From assembly GCF_024713945.1 (NCBI RefSeq), contig NC_134680.1, forward strand, positions 1,450,001 to 1,514,000: 64,000 nucleotides of DNA, given 5' to 3'. The first letter of the stretch is position 1, and every line of letters begins with the position of its first letter. The notes below the pieces were generated by a model that was not told where the DNA came from, did no database searches, and was given only the letters and a program-made list of their open reading frames with translations. The translations under genes and the position numbers were made by a program. This document shows, in pieces, positions 37,201 to 47,883 of this stretch. Source of the DNA: Dermatophagoides farinae. Lineage: Eukaryota; Arthropoda; Arachnida; Sarcoptiformes; Pyroglyphidae.

Positions 37201-38250
37201 GCCAATGATTCCATAAGGCTATGGCTGGTTGATACATTCTGTTTTGATTGAATGATTGATGTTGATGTGTTTTCCTCCAATGATGACGGTGATGATAATG
37301 CTGAATGAATATGTGAATAATGTAAATTATGATGATGATGACGATTCGAATGTTGAATCATAGATTGTGGCATTTCTTTCATTTCAAATATTGTGGATCG
37401 TATCATACGTTTAGATCTTGATGGAACAATTTGGCCATTACTTTTATCGCCATTATCATTACCATCGTCATTATAATCATCATCCTCATCATTTTCATCA
37501 TCATCATCATCATCATCATCCGCAACATTGAATATAAATCTAATTTGTGAATTATTGAAGAATGAAAAAAAAGATTAGATCAAACACACAAACACACATA
37601 TATTATAAGATAAATTTCAGTAGAAAAAACAAACAAACAAAAAATCTAATTTTATGTTCCATTTACTCGAATACAAATAAATTCTAACGGGGCAAGGGAG
37701 AAATCTAAAATTAAATGTAACATTGTCTACATAATAGTTGTCGTAATATCGAAAGGAATCTTTTTTTTTTTTGATGCTCGTTGTTCAACAATGTCATTGT
37801 TGATGTTCATTCTTTTTTTTCTATTACAACCATCAATTCTGAAAAAGCAGATGACAATTTTAGTCGGTTATAAACTAGGTCAAGTTTGAATTGTTTTATG
37901 GCAATTATGTTTTTTTATGACGATGATGATGATGACGATGACAATAACTATGGCTATTCTAAGTGGATTTTTTTTCTCAAAATGAAATCAAATACTTACT
38001 TGCAAAAATCATTGGTAAACATCATGGATGTATATTCTTCTCCCGGTATGATTGATTTATCTGTCGTTGAAGATGATGATTGTGATGAATGATGAACCAA
38101 TTGTGCGTTTATTTTCATCATCATTATCATCATTATTGGAATGAATGATAAAATAATCATCATTAATGATTGATTGATAGCCATTTTTGAATCGAATGCC
38201 TTGAACATTTTCTTTTTCTTTGGTTTATTAATCAATTGATGATGATCCAT
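34270..38250 (-). CDS. Cys-loop ligand-gated chloride channel subunit
   Basis: Seven exons (38000-38250, 36842-37539, 36680-36741, 36351-36598, 35926-36008, 34992-35822, 34270-34919) give a continuous frame of about 940 residues. A hydrophobic signal segment follows a Lys-rich start; the ATG at 38,184 would fit a signal peptide best. A long acidic, Ser/Asn-rich insert of about 230 residues precedes the ligand-binding domain (HPIYIGLEIIDIDHINDAEN, WTPSLIFED). The Cys-loop is C-x13-C (about 427-441, with IYPMDKHSC). TM1-TM3 lie at about 525-606; before TM2 is VPGR, close to the PAR of anion channels. The cytoplasmic loop has Asp/Asn runs and a Gln-rich helix. TM4 is at the C-terminus. Family: GABA/glycine/GluCl type; ligand unknown, and the length is about twice the usual. 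Confidence 0.85.
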
Positions 38251-39414
38251 ACATTGTAGCAAGAATTATGTTTACAAAAATGAAAATTATTTCGTCATTA
38301 CTGTTACACAATTCACTGGAACAATTCTATCATCTATTAGTTTTATTGGAAAAATAAATGTTAATGGAAAGAAAAAAAAACATTAATTAATTAATTAATC
38401 AATCACATACAACAAAAAAAACAAACACAATTAACATAATTAATATTGACAATTCTGGAATAGAAAAAAAAATGTACAATTCTTGAACCAAACAAAAGTC
38501 ACGTAGTTTTTATTGTCAAAAAAATAACAACAAAATTTGTAATTAATAACACACTTGTTCAATCGACAATCGATAATGATGAAAAATTTTTCGATTGATA
38601 ACAATAATAATCAAAAAAAGAAAAATGGCCAACAAAATCATTGGAAAATCAATCAGACATATATGCATTGTTATTATTATGGAATCGTGGCCGATTCCGG
38701 TGTGTGTGTGTGTGTGTGAAAAAAAACAAAGGGCACTACATTCCGCTATTGCACCTGGCCATCGTTATCGATTCTGGACTATAACTATTACTTTTACTTT
38801 CTATCATCAACATCGATCAATCATGTTTTCTAGTCTCGTTGATGAAAATGTTTTCCACAAAAAGTTTTGTTTTTCATACAGATGTTCCCAGGGAATTTGA
38901 TGGAATTCACAAGAATTCATCATCATCATCATCATGTTGCTAATTAATTAAATAGATGGACTGCCGCCATCATCACCACCACCACCACAATTCGGTCATA
39001 TAATTGATGGTGATGCCAAATTGTTTACTTTTTTTCCGTCCATCTAGCAATAGATGTTTTCGATGTTTTTTCTAATACTACCACTATTGTTGCATATTAA
39101 TGTCAAATACAATCCATTACATTTGATTTCATTGAATTCAAATAAACAACGAGAAAAAAAAGAGAATTTCATTCATTATAGCATTGATGATCATTTTCAT
39201 CATTAGAATTGTTAATTGTTTTTTAACCAATTCGAAAAACAAAACAAAACACCCGAATAAATTGAACCAGAATTTCATTAAAGTATTTGTTTCCTTTCTG
39301 CGTCACTAAAGAAATTCGAAAAACTATTTTGTATGGGATAATGGGATAATATCTCATTATATATTGAATTTGATCCTCGAGGATAGACTTTTTCAGCCAA
39401 TGGATCTCTCAATG
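38251..39414. other. Spacer upstream of the channel gene
   Basis: AT-rich DNA with one GT run (about 38,700-38,718) and CAT/CAC units (38,918-38,990). It is the 5' flank of the minus-strand channel gene. No gene is visible. Confidence 0.65.
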
Positions 39415-39423
39415 GTTTGATTC
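39415..39423. repeat. Left 9-base target-site duplication
   Basis: GTTTGATTC, identical to 41,728-41,736. Confidence 0.88.
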
Positions 39424-39590
39424 GGTTGTAGGTCAAAATCCCGAAAACAAAAACCCCGAAAACCGAAACACCGAAACCAAATGACCGAAAACAAAAACCC
39501 CGAAAAAAAATTATCCCGAAAAAAATTATCCCGAAAACAAAAACCCCGAAAACAAAAACGTAGAAAATGGCTTGTTCCCTTAAACTTTAA
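39424..39590. repeat. Left inverted end with tandem units
   Basis: 167 bases, made of a unique outer tip of about 18 bases, six or so CCCGAAAA-type units including one variant block (CCGAAACACCGAAACC), and an inner unique part GTAGAAAATGGCTTGTTCCC to TTTAAA. It pairs in inverse orientation with 41,497-41,727. Confidence 0.9.
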
Positions 39591-40044
39591 AGCTTAAAGA
39601 ATTATTCGACCAAACTGAATAGAATCAAAGATAAATAAGTGAAATTTGGATTTAATTTCCAATTTTAAACGAACAAATGGTGATAATTATATAATATAAA
39701 TGAATAATATAATAATATAATGTAATATAAATTATATAATTCGAATCCTAATTGATTCGGTCAATGAATCGTATTGACGATAAATTGACATCAATTTGCC
39801 TTCTCAAAAAAGATCGTGTTGGAGCGAAATTTGTAATTTTGGATGTTTCACCTCAAGTTTGAAAACGGACAATTTATTAAATTAACTGATCATTCACATG
39901 AAAAACTGACCAAAATTGATATATTTACCGATCGTTTTCAACTGACCAAAACTTTTAAAAAATTACTGACCAACCCCTCATTTTACTGACCGAAAAAATG
40001 GTACCCAATTAAATATTGCACGTCAAAGAACAATATTTCTGTAG

Positions 40045-40310
40045 GACAATGTCACAAATGCCTACGTTTTGACCATAAACTGGAAAATGTAAAAATGCTC
40101 TAGTCTGCTCAAAATGCCATGGTAATCATGAATCAAGAACATACACTTCATCTAGTCAATTATTTAGTTGTGCTTATTGTTTGTGGTGGAATCAACACAG
40201 GAAAAATTAGTCTAGTTCTGAATTAAATGTCAATTATTCAGTTTTCTGTGAAGAATGTCCACAATATAAGCTAGCAACCGAACATTATCATAACCACATC
40301 GATTATGGAT
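40045..40310 (+). mobile_element. Zinc-knuckle-like fossil segment inside the element
   Basis: This interior stretch translates in pieces to cysteine/histidine patterns such as CHKCLRFDH, like the nucleocapsid-type zinc knuckles of retroelement gag or LINE ORF1 proteins. It is broken. The family cannot be fixed from this much sequence, and it may or may not belong to the copia fossil that follows. Confidence 0.35.
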
Positions 40311-40479
40311 ATTGAGCAAAGACAAACTAAAATTCCGGTTCAAAATTTACAACATAGTTTGAAATCTGTTGATCTATTTACCACAACTTCGAAATGCTGA
40401 TTTTACTGAAGCCAGCCAATGTTCTGTTGTAGTAATGTAATTACTTAACAATTATGTTTGTGCAATATTTATAAGAAGC

Positions 40480-41450
40480 GTTATTCAGCTACGATTAACC
40501 TTTATTTATTATTAAATATTGTTCATTTTGCATTCGTTTGATTCTCACTACAACATGTTCATATAAAAGTAGTTCTTTGAGAACAAGGCTAGAAACAGTT
40601 ATTGTCAAATTTGAATCGATTGAATCAGAATCGTGTAAATACACTGATAAACATCGTTGCGTGATTATTATGAGCATGTTACGATCAAATTCAAAATTTG
40701 AACAACTGGCTGATCGAATTATGATTAACCAGAATGGTACAATGAACAACATCATGAATGAATTCATTGTATATGATGAAAAGGCCAAATCTCAATCTTA
40801 AGAAAAAGTTTAAAAATAATATAAAATGCCCATTTTGCCATAAAATTAAATAAAATTGGACATAAAGTTGAAGGATGTTGGATGAAACGAAAAATTGATT
40901 CCAATAAAACAGAAGTTTCTCCATCAACATCATCTAATGATAAATCTTCTTCTAGCTCATCATTTTCACGAAATCAAATAAAAAAAAAGAGAAGAAAGCT
41001 GCAAAATCGTTGTTGTTGAAATGTGCTGAAAAATTATCAGATATCTGGATACTTGATTCTGGATGTACTTCTCATACAACGATTGATAAAAATTTACTTA
41101 TGGATCAAGAAGATAAACAGATTGAATTTGAATTGGCTAATGGTAATACAATTACATCAGAGAAAAATTGGTAATGTTGTTATTGAACCAAAACCAAATT
41201 GAAAGATGTGGCCTATGGAGGTTTCAGTTCAAATTTGATATCTGTTCGAAAATTGATTGAAGGCGGTTTTAAGATAAATTTTGAAGAAAATTTGGCCCAA
41301 ATAACAAAAAATGAAATTTCATTTAATCTATGGATTATTGACAACAAATTAAAAAATATCATCATGAATATCTAGATATTAATTTAAAATTTAAAACTTG
41401 TGGTGATTGTATGATGAATAAACTAGATCTAATGACTTCTTTTCGTAGAA
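40480..41450 (+). mobile_element. Ty1/copia retroelement fossil (gag end, protease, pre-integrase region)
   Basis: A decayed copy of the N-terminal half of a Ty1/copia polyprotein. In order I see a gag-like helical part, a zinc knuckle (CPFCHKIGHKVEGCW near 40,830-40,875), the retropepsin motif LDSGCTSHTT near 41,055-41,080, and a GAG-pre-integrase-like part ending in a CxxC-type motif near 41,410. It is broken in several places. Reverse transcriptase, RNase H and LTRs are missing. It has no ends of its own and seems to be cargo of the inverted-repeat element, older than that element's last move. Confidence 0.75.
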
Positions 41451-41496
41451 TCCGGTACATGAAATTTCTCACAGTAATAGTGTTAATCTCCGTTCA

Positions 41497-41727
41497 TTTA
41501 AAGTTTAAGGGAACAAGCCATTTTCTACGTTTTTGTTTTCGGGGTTTTTGTTTTCGGGGTAATTTTTTTTCGGGGTTTTTGTTTTCGGGATAATTTTTTT
41601 TCGGGATAATTTTTTTTCGGGGTTTTTGTTTTCGGGGTTTTTGTTTTCGGGATAATTTTTTTTCGGTCATTTGGTTTCGGCGTTTCGGTTTTCGGGGTTT
41701 TTGTTTTCGGGATTTTGACCTACAACC
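41497..41727. repeat. Right inverted end with tandem units
   Basis: 231 bases, the inverse of the left end but about 64 bases longer because of roughly four extra CGGGGTTTTTGTTTT / CGGGATAATTTTTTTT units. The outermost 70 and innermost 40 bases match the left end almost exactly. Confidence 0.9.
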
Positions 41728-41736
41728 GTTTGATTC
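41728..41736. repeat. Right 9-base target-site duplication
   Basis: GTTTGATTC, identical to 39,415-39,423. Confidence 0.88.
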
Positions 41737-44700
41737 ACATATATCGATTTATTTCTCGATCGATGGCAAAAAAAAGAATGAATGAAAAGAGAAATTCTTC
41801 CTTTCAAAAGGATATAAATTCATTCATATTGACATTCAATGATGAAAAATGTCTTGCCAAAATAGAAAAAAATGGACTAAATAACTATGACACTCGAATA
41901 AATAAATGAATGAACAAAATAACACAAGAGATACGATGATGTGAGACAAGATAGGATATGAATAAATTATTTATCCATTATAATCATCATGATGATCAGT
42001 GAAAGCATCGCACACACACACAGGCAAAATGGACCATATGTCCAATAATAATAATTGCTAATATATGAGAATCCGGTCAGAACCAGAATTTTTTTTTTGG
42101 TTGAAAAAAAGAATAGAATTCCATTTTCATATTCTATACATTTTTTTCAACGAAAAAATATTCCACATTCATTTTTTTTTTTTTTTTTTTGGTTATGGAA
42201 TCATGTAAATACGTTGTTAGAGAGCAATGAATGCAGCTGCTATTCAAAAAATGGTGGTGATTATGTCCACAAAATATTGAATTCTGTTTGTGTGTCTGTG
42301 AAGATAGATTGTTTGTTCATGTCATTTTTTTTTCATTAAGTTCCAATCTAATCAGTTTTGTTTTTTTTTTATTATGAAAAAAATTATTCACTGAAAAAAA
42401 TCCTGATTAACTCATTATGTTTAGTTTCATCAAGTTTAAAAAAAGGCGTCAAATTTTTTTTTTTCAATAGCATATTGAATTCTTGAATTCTACTTCTTTT
42501 TTTTCTTCTTATTTCGATATTCATATTGGTTTAATATTCCGGATTCTAATAATAAAAGATGATGTAAATAAAAACAGCTCTCAAAAACATCAATCGTCAC
42601 ACGACACATAAAATACACACACACACATGACAATGACGAATAATCTAATTTTAAATTCAGATTGAATTGAGAATCATTTATTCGATTTTCTTTTTTTCTA
42701 AACAAATTTTATCGACTGACTGACTGACTGACTGATTTAATGACGTCTACACAACATTGACTGACAAAAACAATATGCGCGTTTGTAGTTAGAGTTTACC
42801 TTATATAATCATATCAATAAATTTAGCTAAAAATCTGTTCTTGAATTTTTCATTTCATCAAACCGAATCTAATTATAAACACATACACATGAATGTAATG
42901 AATGAATGATGATGGCGTTAAATATCTTTATAATTTTCAAATGTTAATGTTTTTCATATGATTACAATGAATTGAATGATTCTTCAAATCTTTCATCACT
43001 TTTGTTCACATTTATTCATTAATTACAATGTTTCTTGTCTGGAATCGGAAAAAAACAACAAATAATGATTATCATTATATTCACACACACACACACTGAA
43101 CACTAGCTATATTGACAAGAGATTGGCCCGAAAAAAAAACAAAAGAATCGCTTGAAATATGAGAATATGAAAACAACAACAAAAACAACATCAGTGGTGC
43201 ACGTTTTGTCATATCAGATTGCAGCAAAAAACACAATAAACATCATCATCATCATTATCAAACACCATTCGAATGTGTGTCTATGTGTCAGGCGAATCAA
43301 GATCATCATCATCATCATCAGAATTGTTGTTGTCACATTGGACATAATGATTAAATTAAACTAAACTAGAGTTTGTCTGTTTGTTTATTATCACTGTAGC
43401 TTTGAGAATATTCTTTGAATGGCTCATTTGTTTGTATGTATGAATCGATTCAAAGCAGTGTGTGTAGAATTTTCATTTTTTTTTTTGCTAATAAAATTTT
43501 TGAATTTGTGTTTCTGCTTGGCAACGATTGTGTTGATGATGATTGCCTTGGAAACCTTGAAAAATGTTTTTAAATGCATAAATATTGGGCTGATGAGGCA
43601 TTGAATTTTGGCATTCTTTCTTTCAATATATGTGTATATATTTTGATTGATGTTTACAAAGACAATGATGATGATCAGATATAAATTGTGAAATCCTTGG
43701 AAGCCAGAAATTTTTGTTTGAATTCTTTATCAAGAGTGTGAAAAAAAAGTTTGTCATCCAATGTTTTTATTATTATTTTGGATTCTAAAATATAATCAGA
43801 TTAAAGAAATACACAACAAAAATACAAAGATTATCTATGCTAATATCAATCAGCCATTCCAGAAGTTGGTAGAGATTCACAAATAAAATTGATGAAAAAC
43901 TTTTTTTTTCGAAAAAATCCTATATGATTGAATGTCAATCTTGTTTTTTCTTGATTTAATCAACAGACAATGTACCAAAAATCCCACATAAGCAGAAACT
44001 TTTTTTTTGGATGATAGATTTTTTTGCTCACATCTTTTGTCAAGTTTAACGATTGGAATAATTTTTTTTATATGAAAGAATTATTCATAAATTCCACTGA
44101 TTAATTCAATTTTAAGACAAGAGTCAAATTTCTGAATTTTTTCTCATGGAATATATATTCTCAACGATTCTTAAGTTGATGATTATGATTACATCATATA
44201 TCAGAATTTTAATATTATTATCAACAAACAAACAATTGTAAATTCAAGTGTTGTTATCATCGTTTTCAATTTCGAATGTTGGTAAAAACAACAAACAAAC
44301 AAAAATGAAAAAAAAAATATATATTTGTAATTTCGACACTTGAGAAATTTGGAATTTCTCAAGTGTCGAATGTCCCATCATCATCATCATCATCATCTCG
44401 TTTTGTTTTCAACACAATTTTTCAATATTTTTGGCCATTTGAATGTTCATTTTAATGTGTAGATTAACGTAGAATAGTTTTGAGAATAAACAGAATTGTT
44501 TTCGACCAAAAAAAAAGAATTTCGATTATTTTTTCAATTCAATTATTATTTTGGTAACAATAATATCATCTTATCAAACAATTTTTTGTTGTTTGTTGTT
44601 GAATGTTTTTTCTCCGATATTTTTTTTTGTTTACCGATTTCGTTTTTTTTCTCTATGCATAAGCATCATCATGATCAATTATGGAATGGATGATAATGAA

Positions 44701-45999
44701 ATTGGGCCATTGTCATAACATCCTTATTGAATGGATGGATGGAATTTTTTTTTGTTTTTCAAAAAGCAAAAAAAAAATGAATGAAACAACAGAATCTATT
44801 ATTTCAACAGGAGGATTTCATGTAATATGTAAAATGTTATACTGCAATATATTTGTTTGATGATCAATATTTGCTTGTAATTGGCTGCCTGTCTTTTTTT
44901 TTATCGATTTTTGGTTTACAAAAAACATTTTCATTGTTTGTCAAACAATGTGTGTGTGTGTGTGTGTGTGTGTTGTTGGTAAGATCATGTCAATATCAAA
45001 AATCGATTGATATGTCGAAGAAATTCGATTAACAACAACGATTCAAGTGATGGACGAATTTTGAATTCTTGACAATCGCGATTAATCAAATGTTTACTGT
45101 TTATTTTTTTTTTGTGAATTTGTTTATTTTTATTTGGAAAAAATTTTCATTTCAGAAAATATTTCACTTCAAAAAAAAACTAAAAGTGTTGACATTGAAA
45201 TGTCTTGACGTAATGAAATTTATGGCAAGCTCTAAAGAGAATTACCCCCCAAAAAAAAGAGATGATTATGATTCGTGATCGACAAGGCAAACATTTTTTT
45301 TTCTTGTTGCTCTCGATGTTTGTAGCTAATAATGATCACAAGAAAAAGAAAAATGGATTCTATTCCATAACAAGACTTACTTTATTCTTCAATAATGATC
45401 AGACGACACGAATATGGAAAAATTCAACATTCAATAACGATAATGATATGATGATTGATGATGATGCAAACAAAACATGTGAGTAAACCAAATATTATAA
45501 TAATATTTTCAAAAGAAACCTTCAATCTTTATTATCAAATCCGAATCGGATCATCAAAATCACACACGCATGGAACGAAACAAAAAAAAAAAGAAGAAAG
45601 AATTAACTAGTACGGAAGTTGTTGAAAATGATAATAACAAATAATTTTTTTTTCAACGGAAGTAAGAATATTCATATGAACCAAATGGAAATCATTATGG
45701 AATATCCGATGTGTTAATAATTGTTTACTCTGTTCGAGAGAACAAAAAAAAAAAATCACGAAACAAGTATATGAATCTATTCATATCGAAGAAATTAATT
45801 CAAATTGACAGCACCATAATGATCACGATGATGATGATGATGATGATGATAATGATCACAGACAAAGATATTTAAAGTTAAACAACAGCAACAATGAAAA
45901 ATAATCTCAATAATAAAATTGATGATGATAACCAGAATAAAGAATTGAAATTTGTAATGAGAAAAAAACACACCCACACACCATTAAATAACAATAACA
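41737..45999. other. Repeat-rich spacer
   Basis: AT-rich DNA with poly-A/T runs, CA/GT runs (42,010-42,023, 43,080-43,096, 44,948-44,974), GACT units (42,715-42,735) and CAT/GAT units (44,381-44,397, 45,826-45,850). The open frames follow these repeats and show no domains. The only structured item is the hairpin at 44,332-44,370. Confidence 0.65.
44332..44370. repeat. Perfect 18-bp inverted repeat with 3-base loop
   Basis: TTCGACACTTGAGAAATT, then TGG, then its exact inverse complement. The pairing stops abruptly on both sides. It could be the core of a small foldback or MITE remnant. It is too short for a usual animal microRNA precursor. Confidence 0.9.
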
Positions 46000-47883
46000 A
46001 TGACATAAATCAAAAAAAAAACGTCAACATAAATTTCATTCACTTTTGATGATGGATAAAAAAAAATCAAATATTAAAATGGCAAAAAATTATAATAACA
46101 ACAGGCAGCGATGCCATCAACATATTAGTGTAGCTGCGGCGGCGACAACGCCATCGAATCGAAGCCAAGTTCAATCATATCAAGATGAAAGACTGATTTT
46201 CATTTTTTTTTTATTTATTCGATGGCTGATGGCGCGATCATCATAACCATATACAATGAAAACCGTAGAAACAAAGAAAACGAACAGACACACGACAACA
46301 GAACGACAACAAAAGTCATATCTTGTGATTCTTTTACAGGTCCCTAAAAATTCTGACTCTGTTTTTTTTGTATGGTCCCGAATGTGTGTTGTAGAGGTAT
46401 TCAATTCTTCGTATTGTCGGTTTGTACAGAACTGAATAATCTGCCGTTCATTCAAGAATACATACAGCAACCATCTCAAGAGCAAATCTCATAACTGCCA
46501 ACTTTTCTTTGTGTTTATCAAACTTGTAATACATTGGTGGTTGAACACAACATTTACGGCTACAATATTGAATGGTCCTGTATGTGCTTTGCTGTTCTGT
46601 TTTGTGGTGTTTTAGTATTCGTCATGCGTTTCGTTTTCTTTTTTTTTCATTTCTTTCTTATGATTACGATGATGATGATATGAACTTCTGAATATTGTGA
46701 AATTGAAAGAATATTTTTTTCCACACACATATTTTCTCTTGCTCTGTGTCAATAAAATAAAGACCACAGAAAAAAAGAGATCCTAGTTCCAGAATTTGAT
46801 TCTCAATATTTGAGAATCATCATCATTACATTTTTATTATTAACAACAACATACATTCACGATGATCAACATACGCATGTATATGGGGTAAGCACAATGC
46901 ACCTGAAAGATATCGACTGTAATCTTTTATATTGTTTTTTTTTTTGCTATTTTATCATTATTACAGTGATTATAGCGGTAGTATGGTCCGGATTGGAAAA
47001 TGTATACAATTCATACATAATACAAGCATGTATACGTGCCATTGACATCAAATTTTTCGGTGAATTAACTCACATGCGGACAGTCATAAAATTTGGCATA
47101 TCAGAATAGAATTGTACAAAGAATGTATTCACATTTAATTGATTTGGACAACAAGGACACACTTATTACGAAATACTGGCTATGGCCAAATGTTTTGTGT
47201 AAAACCAAAACCAAAAACAAACGTTAATGGAAACTTTTTTTTTCGCTGGCATTTAGACTGATGAAAAATCTACATGGCTTATCGCACACACACAAACACA
47301 AACACACACACGCAGAATTACAATGAATGATGCAAAATAGAAAAGAATGGAGAAGAATTAAAATATTTGAAGATTTAAAGATATGAGCAAATGAGACAGC
47401 TCTTTGGAAGCTCAGGATTTTAAGAAGGCAGCAGAAAAAATTGTTCAGCTTGAACAGCTCATTAAATCTGAGCTAGAATAAAATTTATTCAAAACGATGA
47501 TGAGAATTGTCTATTTCCACATCCATTTCATAAATTTTTTTTTCCCCAATAAGCCGAAAATCGTTCTGTTTATTTTTCACCCTTGTGATTGTTCATCATT
47601 TAGGTATTAATTATTTATCAAATCAAATATTGATTAATTGAGACATAAAAAAGCTAATCAATCAAACAATTATCTCTTTGAACACAATTGATTTTTTATA
47701 TGATCAAAAAAGAATTTAAAAAAAAATTGGATGCAATTAATATATGTGTACGTATGGAGGGAAAATGGATTCAAAAAAAAATGTGTGATTAATGAGAACA
47801 ATGATTTAGGATTGAAAATCTAAATAGAGACAAAAAAAAAACCCGGTAAATTGATTGAAATTGTTGTTGTACTGTTGTTGGTT
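46000..47883. other. Non-repetitive island with coding-like fragments
   Basis: From about 46,040 to 47,480 the DNA is noticeably less repetitive than its surroundings. On the plus strand it has several short frames with ordinary amino-acid make-up, a donor-like GG|GTAAGC at 46,890 with an acceptor-like TTACAG ending at 46,966, and a 28-codon frame at 47,395-47,481 whose stop overlaps an AATAAA. I cannot join them into a gene with a start codon. It may be a decayed gene or transposon, or a non-coding transcript. After 47,500 it is plain AT-rich spacer up to the tetraspanin. Confidence 0.4.
47395..47481 (+). pseudogene. Coding-like 3' fragment with atypical codons (weak)
   Basis: A frame ending in a stop that overlaps an AATAAA signal. 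It encodes an amphipathic helix-like run, EAQDFKKAAEKIVQLEQL then IKSELE. It uses AAG, CAG, CTC and GAG codons more than the neighbouring genes, which prefer AAA, CAA and GAA. There is no clear acceptor or upstream exon. It could be a terminal exon or a retrocopy fragment. Confidence 0.22.

Larger units (their letters stand above)
39424..41727. mobile_element. Foldback/Mutator-like element with tandem-repeat inverted ends
   Basis: A 2,304-base element. It begins GGTTGTAGGTCAAAATCCCG and ends with the inverse complement of that. Long inverted ends (167 and 231 bases) are made of 15-16-base tandem units such as CCCGAAAACAAAAAC and CCCGAAAAAAAATTA. Perfect 9-base copies of GTTTGATTC sit directly outside both ends. 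Tandem units inside long inverted ends and a 9-base target duplication are the hallmarks of Foldback elements, which belong with Mutator-like DNA transposons. I see no transposase inside, so it is probably non-autonomous. The interior (39,591-41,496) holds a decayed Ty1/copia retroelement. Near-identity of the outer ends (one difference in about 70 bases) and the intact target duplication point to a recent insertion. Confidence 0.85.

Noticed and set aside
39424-41727. Reading the inverted ends as LTRs of the copia element
   Set aside because: The ends are inverted, not direct, and the target duplication is 9 bases rather than the 5 usual for copia.
46810-46890. Hydrophobic leader (IIIITFLLLTTT) as a signal peptide exon
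   Set aside because: No ATG precedes it in frame; kept only as part of the island finding.
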